NCBI RefSeq assembly: GCF_016862375.1
Contig: NZ_BOMV01000057.1
Span: 186,001 to 250,000, forward strand
Reading direction: 5' to 3'
DNA from: Paractinoplanes rishiriensis
GTDB taxonomy: Bacteria > Actinomycetota > Actinomycetes > Mycobacteriales > Micromonosporaceae
DNA: 64,000 nt
Shown: positions 18,149 to 26,710 of the stretch, one piece after another
How positions within the stretch are numbered: the first letter of the stretch is position 1
How the letters are laid out: the number at the start of each line of letters is the position of its first letter
Made by a program: the position numbers and the translations under genes
The notes under the pieces: model-generated
Seen by the model: only the letters and a program-made list of their open reading frames with translations
Databases searched by the model: none
Told to the model about the DNA's origin: nothing

Positions 18149-19354
18149 TCATTTCGCGAGCGGGCGCGCCGGTCGGTGCGCCCGCTCGGCGCGTAGCGCG
18201 ATCTCCAGCTCGAACCGCACGTCGCTGTCCCGCAACTGGTCGCCGAACAGCCGGTCCAGCTGGCGCAGCCGCCGCCGGACGGTCTGCGGGTGCAGATGCA
18301 GGGTGGCCGCCACGGCGTTCGCGTTCATGTTGTGCTGCAACCAGGACAGCAGCGTGTCGGCCAGCGGCTCGCGCTGGTTGGCCCGCACCCCGGCCAGCGG
18401 CCGCAGGCGCCGGTCGACCACCGAGGCCAGCAGCGCCTCGTCCTGGAAGATGGTCAGCGCCGCCAGGTGGTCCTCGCACCAGATCAGCCGGTCGCCTCCG
18501 ATGATGCCGCGGGCCGCCAGGTCGAGGGCCTGCCGGGCCCAGCGCAGCGAGTCGGCGGCCCCGGCCGGCAGCACCGCCGGTCCGACCGCGAGCCGGTACC
18601 GCCGCAGGCCGTGCACGATCTGGCGGACCTGGGCCGGGCTCTGCGGGTCGGGCACGATCAGGGCCGGGTCGGGCCGGTCCAGGTCGGCCAGCACGTCCGG
18701 CGCCAGCACCGGCGGGGTGGCGTGCACGGCCTCCGGGGCCAGCGCCACCGCGGCCAGCCGCCGGGGCATGGTCCAGCGGGCGGTCACCGCCGCGGCCGCG
18801 ACCGCCTCCTCGCCCGCCGGCGGGTCGGCGACCAGCAGGTCGAGCAGCCGGCGGCGGCGCCGGTCCAGCTCGCCCACCTCGGCCGCGGCCGCCTCGGCGT
18901 AACCCTGGGCGGCGGCGTCGGCCAGGTCGTCCACGTGCGACCAGATCGCGTCGGCGAACGAGCCGGTGGCGGTCGCGGTCAGCGACTCCGACTCGGCGAA
19001 CTCGACCAGGTGCCGCAGCCCGACCCGGGCGCCGATCCGGATGGCCGCCTGCAGGGCGTCCAGGCTGCGGCCCTCGCGCATCTCGCCGGCGCCGATGGCC
19101 CGGTAGACATCGCGCCAGGCGGTGTCGGCGCGCCGTTCCATCACGTTCAGGAAGCCCTGGAGCGCCTGCTCGACGCCGGCCCGGATGGTGCGCCGGTAGT
19201 TCTCGTCGGCCGGTCGCGCGTACTCCGGAATGCCCGCCTCGATGGCACCCATGGTGGCCTCGGTCAGCGCGTCGATGTCCGCGCGCAGGTTGGCCGCGGC
19301 CCGGTGCAGAATCCGGCCGACCGGCACGGCAGTGGTCAACGGTGATGTGCCCAT
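18149..19354 (-). CDS. PucR/CdaR-family transcriptional regulator
   Basis: This is a 401-residue protein. The N-terminal half is helical (RsbT-regulator-like), with no recognisable ligand site. The C-terminus carries the PucR-type helix-turn-helix (LADTLLSWLQHNMNANAVAA then TLHLHPQTVRRRLRQLDRLFG). Such regulators often control the divergent operon. Here that is the acyl-AMP ligase/PKS locus, whose first start is 209 bp away, so pathway-specific control is a reasonable inference. No membrane segment is present. Confidence 0.88.
   Translation of the reverse strand: MGTSPLTTAVPVGRILHRAAANLRADIDALTEATMGAIEAGIPEYARPADENYRRTIRAGVEQALQGFLNVMERRADTAWRDVYRAIGAGEMREGRSLDALQAAIRIGARVGLRHLVEFAESESLTATATGSFADAIWSHVDDLADAAAQGYAEAAAAEVGELDRRRRRLLDLLVADPPAGEEAVAAAAVTARWTMPRRLAAVALAPEAVHATPPVLAPDVLADLDRPDPALIVPDPQSPAQVRQIVHGLRRYRLAVGPAVLPAGAADSLRWARQALDLAARGIIGGDRLIWCEDHLAALTIFQDEALLASVVDRRLRPLAGVRANQREPLADTLLSWLQHNMNANAVAATLHLHPQTVRRRLRQLDRLFGDQLRDSDVRFELEIALRAERAHRPARPLAK
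18158..18187. terminator. Stem-loop after the secreted protein gene
   Basis: Arms GAGCGGGCGC (18158-18167) and GCGCCCGCTC (18178-18187) pair perfectly, 12 nt after the stop of the upstream gene. They lie inside the 3' end of the convergent PucR gene. This is a probable terminator for the + strand transcript. Confidence 0.55.
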
Positions 19355-19417
19355 GGCGCTCCTTCAGCTGCGATGTCGCTGGTGGGAGACGGGTCGCGGC
19401 GGGATTATATCCACGAA

Positions 19418-19433
19418 TGTCATTTGAACGACA
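19418..19433. promoter_or_regulatory. Inverted repeat in the PucR/FAAL intergenic region
   Basis: TGTCATTTGAACGACA is a 16-bp imperfect palindrome (12 of 16 bases symmetric) in the divergent intergenic region. A TTGACA hexamer lies downstream at 19470-19475, without a clear -10 partner. It is a candidate operator for the divergent regulator. Confidence 0.35.
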
Positions 19434-19563
19434 CTGGTCAGTAACATCGGCACACGCAGTGTCACCGCGTTGACAACTTTCCTCACAAACAGGCGCAGGC
19501 GCGATCGATCCGGCTGATCGCGAGCGTCGTTACGGTCCACCCCAGACCACCGTGGGAGGGGCC

Positions 19564-21240
19564 GTGACGCCGCTGCTCGACCGGGTCGCGATCTGGGCCG
19601 GCACCAAACCCGACGCGGCCGCGTACACCTTTGTCGACTATCTCGCCGACCCCGGCGGGCCGACGGTCGTGTGCACCTGGGGTGAGGTGCACCGGCGCTC
19701 GATCCGGCTGGCTCAGCGGCTGCGCCGGGTCGTCGCGCCGGGCGACCGGGTCGCGGTGCTGGCACCGTCCGGCCTGGACTACGTGCTGGCGATGTACGCC
19801 TCCTGGTACGCCGGCGCCATCGCGGTGCCGCTGTTCGCGCCGGGCCTGCCCGGGCACACCGAGCGGCTGGCCGCCACCTACGCGGACTGTGATCCGGCCG
19901 GCGTGGTTACTGTGGCCGCGCACGCCGCCGACGTGCACGACTTCGTGGCCGGCCGGGCCGCGGTGCTGGTCGCCGACGCGGACGACGAGCCGGACACCGG
20001 ATGGCGGCCGGGCAGCGTGGGCCGGGACGACGTCGCGTACCTCCAGTACTCGTCGGGCTCGACCCGGGCCCCGGCCGGCGTGGAGATCACCCACGGCAAC
20101 CTGACCGCGAACGTGACCCAGCTGTGCGAGACGCTGACCGGCAACCGGCCGCACTTCACCGGGGTGAACTGGCTGCCGCTGTTCCACGACATGGGCCTGT
20201 TGGCCAGCGTCGCGGTGCCGATGCGGGCCGGCACCGACGCGGTGCTGTTCGACCCGGCCGCGTTCCTCATGCAGCCGGTGCGGTGGCTGCGGCTGCTGTC
20301 CGGGCGGCCGGACGCGTACACGGCGGCGCCCAACTTCGCGTACGACTACTGCCTGCGCCGCCTCGAAGAGGGCGACCTGGACGGACTCGACCTGAGTGGG
20401 GTCTTCCTCTGGCTCAACGGCGCCGAGCCGGTCCGGGCCGCCACCCTCGACCGGTTCACCACGCAACTCGCCCCGGCCGGCCTCGCACCGCGGGCGATGT
20501 GCCCGGCGTACGGGTTGGCCGAGGCCACCGTCTACGTGGCCGGCCACGGCATCGACCATCCACCCCGGAAGGTCGCCTTCGACCGGGACCGGCTGGCCGC
20601 CGGCCGGGCTGTGCGGGCCACCGCCGACTCGGACCGCTCGGTGCTGGTCTCGTGCGGCCCGCCGGCCGGTCAGCGGGTCGCCGTCGTGGACCCGGAATCC
20701 GGCAGCACGCTGCCCGACGGCCGGGTCGGCGAGATCTGGGTGAACGGCCCGAACGTGACCCGCCGCTACTGGCGCCGCGACGACCCGGGCCTGTTCGGTG
20801 ACCTGGGCGGCTACCGCTGGCTGCGCACCGGTGACCTGGGCACGCTGGTCGGCGGCGAGCTCTATGTGACCGGCCGGCTCAAGGACCTGCTGATCGTGGC
20901 GGGCCGCAACCACTACCCGCAGGACGTCGAGGAGACCGTCCGCGAGGCCGCGCCCGCCCTGGGCCGGACCGCGGCGTTCGCCGTCCTGATCGACGGCGAG
21001 GAGCGGGCGGTCGTGGTGGCCGAGCGTTCCCGCTCCCGCCTCGACGTCGAGTGGCAGCCCACCGAGATCGTCCGGGCCGTCCGGCAGGCCGTCTGGCGCC
21101 GGCACGACCTGGCCCTGCACGACCTGGTGCTGGCCGAACCGGGTGCGGTGCCGCGGACCACCAGCGGCAAGGTGTCCCGCACCGGCTGCCGCGCCCGCTA
21201 CCTGGCCGGCACCTGGCAGCGGGCGGCCAGCGATGCCTGA
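19564..21240 (+). CDS. Fatty-acyl-AMP ligase (FAAL, FadD32-like)
   Basis: This is a 558-residue member of the ANL adenylation superfamily. Motifs are YLQYSSGSTRAPAGVEITHGN (phosphate loop region), NWLPLFHDMGL, PAYGLAEATVYVAGHG and RTGDLGTLVGGELYVTGRLKDL, with a C-terminal lysine in TTSGKVSRTGC. NWLPxxHDMGL and the spacing match fatty-acyl-AMP ligases rather than CoA ligases. It should activate a fatty acid as acyl-AMP and load it onto the N-terminal ACP of the PKS. GTG 19564 follows GGGAGGGG at good spacing; a GTG 12 bp earlier is less likely. The 3' end overlaps the PKS start by 8 bp, so the two are coupled. Confidence 0.9.
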   Translation: MTPLLDRVAIWAGTKPDAAAYTFVDYLADPGGPTVVCTWGEVHRRSIRLAQRLRRVVAPGDRVAVLAPSGLDYVLAMYASWYAGAIAVPLFAPGLPGHTERLAATYADCDPAGVVTVAAHAADVHDFVAGRAAVLVADADDEPDTGWRPGSVGRDDVAYLQYSSGSTRAPAGVEITHGNLTANVTQLCETLTGNRPHFTGVNWLPLFHDMGLLASVAVPMRAGTDAVLFDPAAFLMQPVRWLRLLSGRPDAYTAAPNFAYDYCLRRLEEGDLDGLDLSGVFLWLNGAEPVRAATLDRFTTQLAPAGLAPRAMCPAYGLAEATVYVAGHGIDHPPRKVAFDRDRLAAGRAVRATADSDRSVLVSCGPPAGQRVAVVDPESGSTLPDGRVGEIWVNGPNVTRRYWRRDDPGLFGDLGGYRWLRTGDLGTLVGGELYVTGRLKDLLIVAGRNHYPQDVEETVREAAPALGRTAAFAVLIDGEERAVVVAERSRSRLDVEWQPTEIVRAVRQAVWRRHDLALHDLVLAEPGAVPRTTSGKVSRTGCRARYLAGTWQRAASDA

Positions 21241-24200
21241 CGAGCTCGGCGGCGACCGCCCGATCGGCGACGCGATCGTGGCCTGGGTGGCCCGCCGCTG
21301 CGACCTGGACCCGGACCGGGTCGACCGGGACTGCCCGCTGGTCGAGCTCGGCGTCTCCTCGGTGGACGCGGTCGAACTGGCCGGCCGCCTGGAGACCCGG
21401 CTGGGCCGCCCGGTGCCGCCCACCCTGCTGTGGGAACACCCCACGGTCAACCAGATCGAGGCCGCCCTGACCGGTGCGGCCGGGTTTGCCGCCGCACCGC
21501 CGCCGGAGCCGGCCGCGGACGGCCCGCTGCTCGCCGTGGTCGGCGTGGGCTGCCGCTTTCCGGGCGGCGCCGACGGCCCCTCGGCCCTGTGGCAGATGCT
21601 GATCACCGGCCGGGACGCGGTGCGCCCGGTGCCGGAAGGACGGTGGCACCGCGCGCCCGGTTTCTCGCCGCCCGGTGGCTTCCTCGACGAGGTGGCCCGC
21701 TTCGACGCGGCGTTCTTCGGCATCGCGCCCGGCGAGGCCCGGCTGATGGACCCGCAGCAGCGCCTGCTGCTCGAGGTGGCGTGGGAGGCGCTGGCCCACG
21801 CGGCGCTCGACCCGGCCGCGCTGCGCGGCACCCGCACCGGCGTCTACGTCGGGATCTCGGCGGGGGAGTACGCGCACCTGACCACCGCGGCGCTGGACCG
21901 GGTTGAGGGCTGGACGGCCACCGGGGCCGCGCTGAGCATCGCCGCGAACCGGATCTCGTACCTGCTCGACCTGCACGGCCCCAGCCTCGCGGTGGACACG
22001 GCCTGCTCGTCCTCGCTGGTGGCGGTGCATCTGGCGGCCCGCGACCTGCGTGCCGGCGACACCGACCTGGCGCTGGCCGGCGGGGTCAACCTGATGCTCG
22101 ATCCGGCGCTCACGGTGGCGTTCGAGCGGGCCGGCGGTCTCGCGGCCGGCGGCCGCTGCCGGCCGTTCGCGGCCGAGGCCGACGGCATCGTCCGGGGCGA
22201 AGGCTGCGGCGTCGTCGTGCTCAAGCGATTGACCGATGCCGTACGCGACGGCGATCGCGTCCTCGCCGTGCTGCGTGGCAGCGCGGTGAACTCGGACGGC
22301 CGCTCGAACGGCCTGGTGGCGCCGAGCCCGCGCGCCCAGGAGGCGTTGCTGCGCCGGGCCTACGCGGACGCGGGCTGCCCGCCGTCCGCGGTGGACTACG
22401 TGGAGGCGCACGGCACCGGGACGCCGCTGGGCGACCCGATCGAGGCCGGTGCGCTCGGCGCGGTCCTGGGTACCGGCCGCCGCCCGGACGATCCGCTGCT
22501 GATCGGCTCGGTGAAGTCGCACCTCGGCCACCTGGAGGCGGCCGCCGGGGTGGCCGGCTTCATCACGGCGGTGCTGGCACTGCAGCACGGCGAGGTGCCA
22601 CCCACCCTGCACGCCGAACGCCCGAACCCGCGCATCCCGCTGGCCGGCTGGGGCCTGCGGATCGCCGCTGCCGGCCGGCCGCTGCCGGATCGGGACCGGC
22701 CCCGGCGGGTCGGGGTGTCCGCGTTCGGTTTCGGCGGCACCAACGCCCACGTCGTCCTCGAATCGGCGCCGCCTCCCACCGGCAGCGCTCCCGCCGAAGG
22801 TCCGGCCATCTGCGTGCTCACCGACCGGGACCAGGACCGGGTACGCGACCAGGCCGCCGCCCTGGCCGGCTGGCTGCCGGACCACGCCGGCACCGATCCC
22901 GCCGACGTGGCGGGCACGCTCGCACGGCGGGGGGAGCGCGGCACCGCGCGCGCGGCCGTGGTCTGCCGGGACACCGGGTCGCTCGCCGGGGCGCTGGCTG
23001 CCCTCGCGGACGGGCGGTCCCACCCCGCGCTGGCCACCGGCGACGGCCGGCGGGGCGCGGAGCGCGGGGTGTGGGTCTTCGCCGGCTACGGCGCGCACTG
23101 GCCCGCCATGGGCCGGCATCTGCTGGACGCCGAGCCGTCGTTCGCCGCCGCGGTGGACGAGCTCGAGGCCGAATTCCGTGCCGAGTGCGGTTTCGGGCTG
23201 CGCGAGGGCTTGCTCGACGAGTCCGCGCTCCCGGTGCGGCGGGCGCAGCCGGTGACGTTCGGGATGCAGGTGGCGCTGGCCGCGCTGTGGCGCTCGTACG
23301 GCGTCCGCCCGGCCGCGGTGATCGGGCACTCGATGGGCGAGGTGGCCGCGGCCGTGGTGGCCGGCGCGCTGGCACCGGCCGACGGCATCCGCCTGATCAA
23401 CCGGCGGGCCGGCCTGCTGTCCCGGGTGGGCCCCGGCGCCATGGCGGTCGCCGAACTGGCCGAGGAGGAGTTCGGCCAGCTCGCCGACGACCTGCCGGAA
23501 CTGTCGGTCGCCGTGGTGGCCGCCCCGCGTCAGCTGGTGGTCACCGGCCGCCCGGCCGCGGTGGCCACGCTGACCAGCCGCGCGGCCGCCCTGGGCCGGG
23601 CCGTGCACACGCTGACCACCGAGGGCGCCGGCCACTCCGCCGCGGTCGACCCGCTGCTGCCGGAGTTGCGGGCCGCCCTGCGCGACCTGCGCCCCGGCGA
23701 GCCCCGGCTGCCCTTCTACTCGACGGTGACCACCGATCGCCTGCCGCTGGACGCCGCCTACTGGACCGCGAACCTGCGCCGCCCGGTGCGGCTGGCCGAC
23801 GCCGTGCGCCGTGCGGCCGCCGACGGCTACGGCTTTTTCCTGGAGATCTCGCCGCACCCCGTGCTGGTCCGCCCGCTGCGCGCCACCCTGGCCGAGGCCG
23901 GCGTCCCGGACCCGCTGGTCACCGGAACGCTGCGCCGCGACGACCCGTCCGCCTTCGACCGGGCTCTGGCCACGCTGTGCGCCCACGGCCACCGCCCGCC
24001 GCCCTCTCCGGCCCGCGTCCTTGATCTGCCTGCGCCGCCCTGGCGCGGCGACCGCCACTGGATCGACCCGCCACCCACACCGGAGGAATCCACGCGCCCG
24101 GCGCTGCTGGCCGGTCTGCTCGGCGTGACCTGGCAGGAGACGCCGGGTGTTCCGGACGCGCCGGCCAGCGAGGACGGCGCCCTGGTGGTCACCGCGCCGG

Positions 24201-26698
24201 CGGCCGGGGCGCTGCCCGATCCGGCGGAAGCGCTGCGGTTTGCGGCAGCGGCCGTTGCGGCGGCCGCCACCGGGCGGCGGTTGTGGCTGGTTACGTGCGG
24301 TGGTGCGGCGATCGGCGGGGAAGCGGGTCGGCCCGACCTGGCATGGGCCCGGGGCCTGGTGCGGACGCTGGCGTTCGAGCAACCGCTGAGCCGGGCCACC
24401 TGGCTCGACCTCGACCCGGCCGAACCGCCGGAAATCCGGGCCGGGCGCCTGGCCGCCGAGCGCGCCGCGGACACCGGCGACGACGAGGTGGCCTGGCAGG
24501 ACGGCCGGCGCTACGTGGCTCGGCTGATGCCCCGGCCCGCACCCGCCCGGCGGCCCGGCCGGGCGGTGCGCGCCGGGGCGGCCTACCTGATCACCGGCGG
24601 CTACGGCGGGCTCGGCCTCCGGGTGGCCCACTGGCTGGCCGCGGCCGGTGCGGGACGGCTCGTGCTGGCCGGGCGGTCCGGGCCTTCGGCGCAGGCCCGG
24701 GCGGAGATCGACGCGCTGACCCGGTCGGGTGTCGACGTCCGGGTGGTGCTCGGCGACCTGGCCGCGGGTGACACCGCCGAACGCGTGGTCGCCGCGGCCG
24801 GTGACGGCCTGGCCGGGGTGGTGCACGCGGCCGGGGTGCTGCACGACGGGCTGGTGTCGCAAATAGACGAGGCTGCCCTGGAAAGGGTGTGGACGCCTAA
24901 GGTCCACGGTGCCTGGCGGCTGCACCGGGCCGTGCAGGAATCCGGCGCCGGGCTGGACTGGTGGGTGTCGTTCTCGTCGGCGGCCGGGCTGCTCGGCTCG
25001 CCCGGGCAGGCCGCCTACGCCGCCGCGAACGCCTGGCTGGACGCCTTCGCGAGCTGGCAGCGGGCGCATGGGGTGCCGGCGTCCTCGCTCGCCTGGGGCA
25101 CCTGGTCGGAGGTGGGCGGCGCGACCGGCGTCCAGTTGCCCGGCCTCGACCCGATCCGTCCCGGCGACGGCATCGCGGCCCTGGCCGGCCTGGCCGCCCG
25201 CGAACCGGTCACGGCCGGCGTGCTGCACTTCGACCCGGCGGCCGCGCTGGCCGCCTTCCCGGAGGCGGGCCGCCTGCCGTTCTTCGCCGCGGTGGCGGGC
25301 GGTCCGGCGCCCGCCACCGCCCGCCCGCCCGGCCAACCCGGCGGGACCATCGAGGAGCGCCTGGCCGGCCACCTCCGCAACGTCCTGGGCGAGGCACCGC
25401 CGCGCGACATCCCGCTGATCGACCTGGGCCTCGACTCGTTGGCCGCCATCCGCATCAAGAGCCTGATCGAGACCGACTTCGGCCAGGCCCTGCCCACCGC
25501 CCTCCTGGTACGCGGCGCCACCCTTGCCGAGGTGGCAGGCGCCCTGGAGACGCCCGCCTCCGCCGTGAGGCACGAACCGCCGGACATTTCCGAAATGTTC
25601 GGCGAAGGGAATGGGTGGGGGGCAAGCGAGGGCGGCGAGGGCCGCGGTCGTGCGGGTGGCGGTGGCGGGGGCCGCGGCGGCGAGGACCCCGGCGGTCGTG
25701 AGGGTGGCGGGAGCCACGGTGTTGAGGCCCGGGATGCTGCCGAGCGGGCCGCCGTCCGGCTGTTTGAAACCGTGCTGGGGCGGCGGGTGCCGGGGATCGA
25801 CTGGCGTGCGGAGCCCGGCGAGCTGCTGCGGATTGTCGAGGCTGCCCGGCGCGAGTTCGGCGTACCGGTAAAGCTTGATGCACCTACGCCTGCCGCGCTT
25901 GCCGTGCCTCTGCGGGAGGCCGAGCAGGCGGTCATTGAAACGGACGGCCTCACGCCGCTGCGCGCTGCCGGGGACGGGCCGCCGCTGTTTCTGGCGCATC
26001 CGGCCGGGGGCAGCACCTTCGTCTACCGGCAACTGGTCGACCTGCTCGACGGCGGGTTTCCCGTCTTCGGGCTGGAGCGGCTCGGGGACGGCGAAAGCGT
26101 GCCGGAGCGGGCCGCCCGCTATGTCGGCCGGATCCGGCGGGTCTGGCCGGACGGGCCCTACCGGCTCGCCGGGTGGTCGTTCGGCGGGGTGCTCGCGTAC
26201 GAGATCGGCAGGCAGCTCGCGCACGACGGCGCGGAAGTGACCACGCTGGCCCTCATTGATGCCGGTCTGCCGATTCCGATGCCGGCGGAGCGGGCGGCGG
26301 AACTTCTCGCCGAACGGTTCCGCGGGTTCGTCCGGTATCTCAACGCCACCTACGGCACCCGGTTCCGGCCGGACGAGCCGATCGAGCGGGTGCTGGACAG
26401 GATGCAGGATCTGTTGCCGCCGGCGGTTCTGCGGCACCAGGTCGACTCGCACCGGGACACCCGGGCGCTGGACGACTACCGACCGGAAGGCTACGGCGGG
26501 CCGGTCACGCTTTATCGCTGCACCCGGCCCACGCCCTGGGCCGTCCGTGACCCGCGCTACGAGCACACCGACGCGGCGCGGGGCTGGGACCGCTGCTGCA
26601 CCGCCCTGCGGATCGTGCCGGTCGACGGACATCACCTGAATCTGCTGGACCCGCCGGCGGTCGACACGATCGCGGCGGACCTGCGTCGGCTGCTGTGA
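21233..26698 (+). CDS. Single-module type I PKS: ACP-KS-AT-KR-ACP-(degenerate carrier)-TE
   Basis: This is a 1821-residue megasynthase. Domains in order: N-terminal ACP (phosphopantetheine Ser43 in LGVSSVDAVEL); KS (Cys258 in DTACSSS, His393 in EAHGTGT, His433 in KSHLGHLEAA); AT (Ser700 in GHSMGE, specificity motif G798-A-G-H801); KR (cofactor site LITGGYGGLG, Ser1249, Tyr1262); C-terminal ACP (Ser1402 in LGLDSLAAI); a Gly-rich linker; a carrier-like segment without its serine (~1505-1562); and a thioesterase (Ser1649 in GWSFGG, His1800). No DH, ER or MT is seen. The order is that of mycobacterial Pks13 with a KR added. Expected chemistry is one condensation of a FAAL-loaded acyl chain with an alkylmalonyl unit, ketoreduction, then release. 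AT choice and product are inferred. Confidence 0.93.
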   Translation: MPDELGGDRPIGDAIVAWVARRCDLDPDRVDRDCPLVELGVSSVDAVELAGRLETRLGRPVPPTLLWEHPTVNQIEAALTGAAGFAAAPPPEPAADGPLLAVVGVGCRFPGGADGPSALWQMLITGRDAVRPVPEGRWHRAPGFSPPGGFLDEVARFDAAFFGIAPGEARLMDPQQRLLLEVAWEALAHAALDPAALRGTRTGVYVGISAGEYAHLTTAALDRVEGWTATGAALSIAANRISYLLDLHGPSLAVDTACSSSLVAVHLAARDLRAGDTDLALAGGVNLMLDPALTVAFERAGGLAAGGRCRPFAAEADGIVRGEGCGVVVLKRLTDAVRDGDRVLAVLRGSAVNSDGRSNGLVAPSPRAQEALLRRAYADAGCPPSAVDYVEAHGTGTPLGDPIEAGALGAVLGTGRRPDDPLLIGSVKSHLGHLEAAAGVAGFITAVLALQHGEVPPTLHAERPNPRIPLAGWGLRIAAAGRPLPDRDRPRRVGVSAFGFGGTNAHVVLESAPPPTGSAPAEGPAICVLTDRDQDRVRDQAAALAGWLPDHAGTDPADVAGTLARRGERGTARAAVVCRDTGSLAGALAALADGRSHPALATGDGRRGAERGVWVFAGYGAHWPAMGRHLLDAEPSFAAAVDELEAEFRAECGFGLREGLLDESALPVRRAQPVTFGMQVALAALWRSYGVRPAAVIGHSMGEVAAAVVAGALAPADGIRLINRRAGLLSRVGPGAMAVAELAEEEFGQLADDLPELSVAVVAAPRQLVVTGRPAAVATLTSRAAALGRAVHTLTTEGAGHSAAVDPLLPELRAALRDLRPGEPRLPFYSTVTTDRLPLDAAYWTANLRRPVRLADAVRRAAADGYGFFLEISPHPVLVRPLRATLAEAGVPDPLVTGTLRRDDPSAFDRALATLCAHGHRPPPSPARVLDLPAPPWRGDRHWIDPPPTPEESTRPALLAGLLGVTWQETPGVPDAPASEDGALVVTAPAAGALPDPAEALRFAAAAVAAAATGRRLWLVTCGGAAIGGEAGRPDLAWARGLVRTLAFEQPLSRATWLDLDPAEPPEIRAGRLAAERAADTGDDEVAWQDGRRYVARLMPRPAPARRPGRAVRAGAAYLITGGYGGLGLRVAHWLAAAGAGRLVLAGRSGPSAQARAEIDALTRSGVDVRVVLGDLAAGDTAERVVAAAGDGLAGVVHAAGVLHDGLVSQIDEAALERVWTPKVHGAWRLHRAVQESGAGLDWWVSFSSAAGLLGSPGQAAYAAANAWLDAFASWQRAHGVPASSLAWGTWSEVGGATGVQLPGLDPIRPGDGIAALAGLAAREPVTAGVLHFDPAAALAAFPEAGRLPFFAAVAGGPAPATARPPGQPGGTIEERLAGHLRNVLGEAPPRDIPLIDLGLDSLAAIRIKSLIETDFGQALPTALLVRGATLAEVAGALETPASAVRHEPPDISEMFGEGNGWGASEGGEGRGRAGGGGGGRGGEDPGGREGGGSHGVEARDAAERAAVRLFETVLGRRVPGIDWRAEPGELLRIVEAARREFGVPVKLDAPTPAALAVPLREAEQAVIETDGLTPLRAAGDGPPLFLAHPAGGSTFVYRQLVDLLDGGFPVFGLERLGDGESVPERAARYVGRIRRVWPDGPYRLAGWSFGGVLAYEIGRQLAHDGAEVTTLALIDAGLPIPMPAERAAELLAERFRGFVRYLNATYGTRFRPDEPIERVLDRMQDLLPPAVLRHQVDSHRDTRALDDYRPEGYGGPVTLYRCTRPTPWAVRDPRYEHTDAARGWDRCCTALRIVPVDGHHLNLLDPPAVDTIAADLRRLL

Positions 26699-26710
26699 AA
26701 GGAGTCAAGC

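Noticed and set aside
19470..19500. Complete promoter for the FAAL/PKS operon
   Set aside because: TTGACA is present but no -10-like hexamer occurs at 16-18 bp, so only the inverted repeat was recorded.
20879..26635. A 1918-codon open frame on the minus strand
   Set aside because: It lies antisense to the FAAL/PKS genes, which carry clear catalytic motifs. It is Arg/Gly/His-rich with no domain, an artefact of very high GC at third positions.
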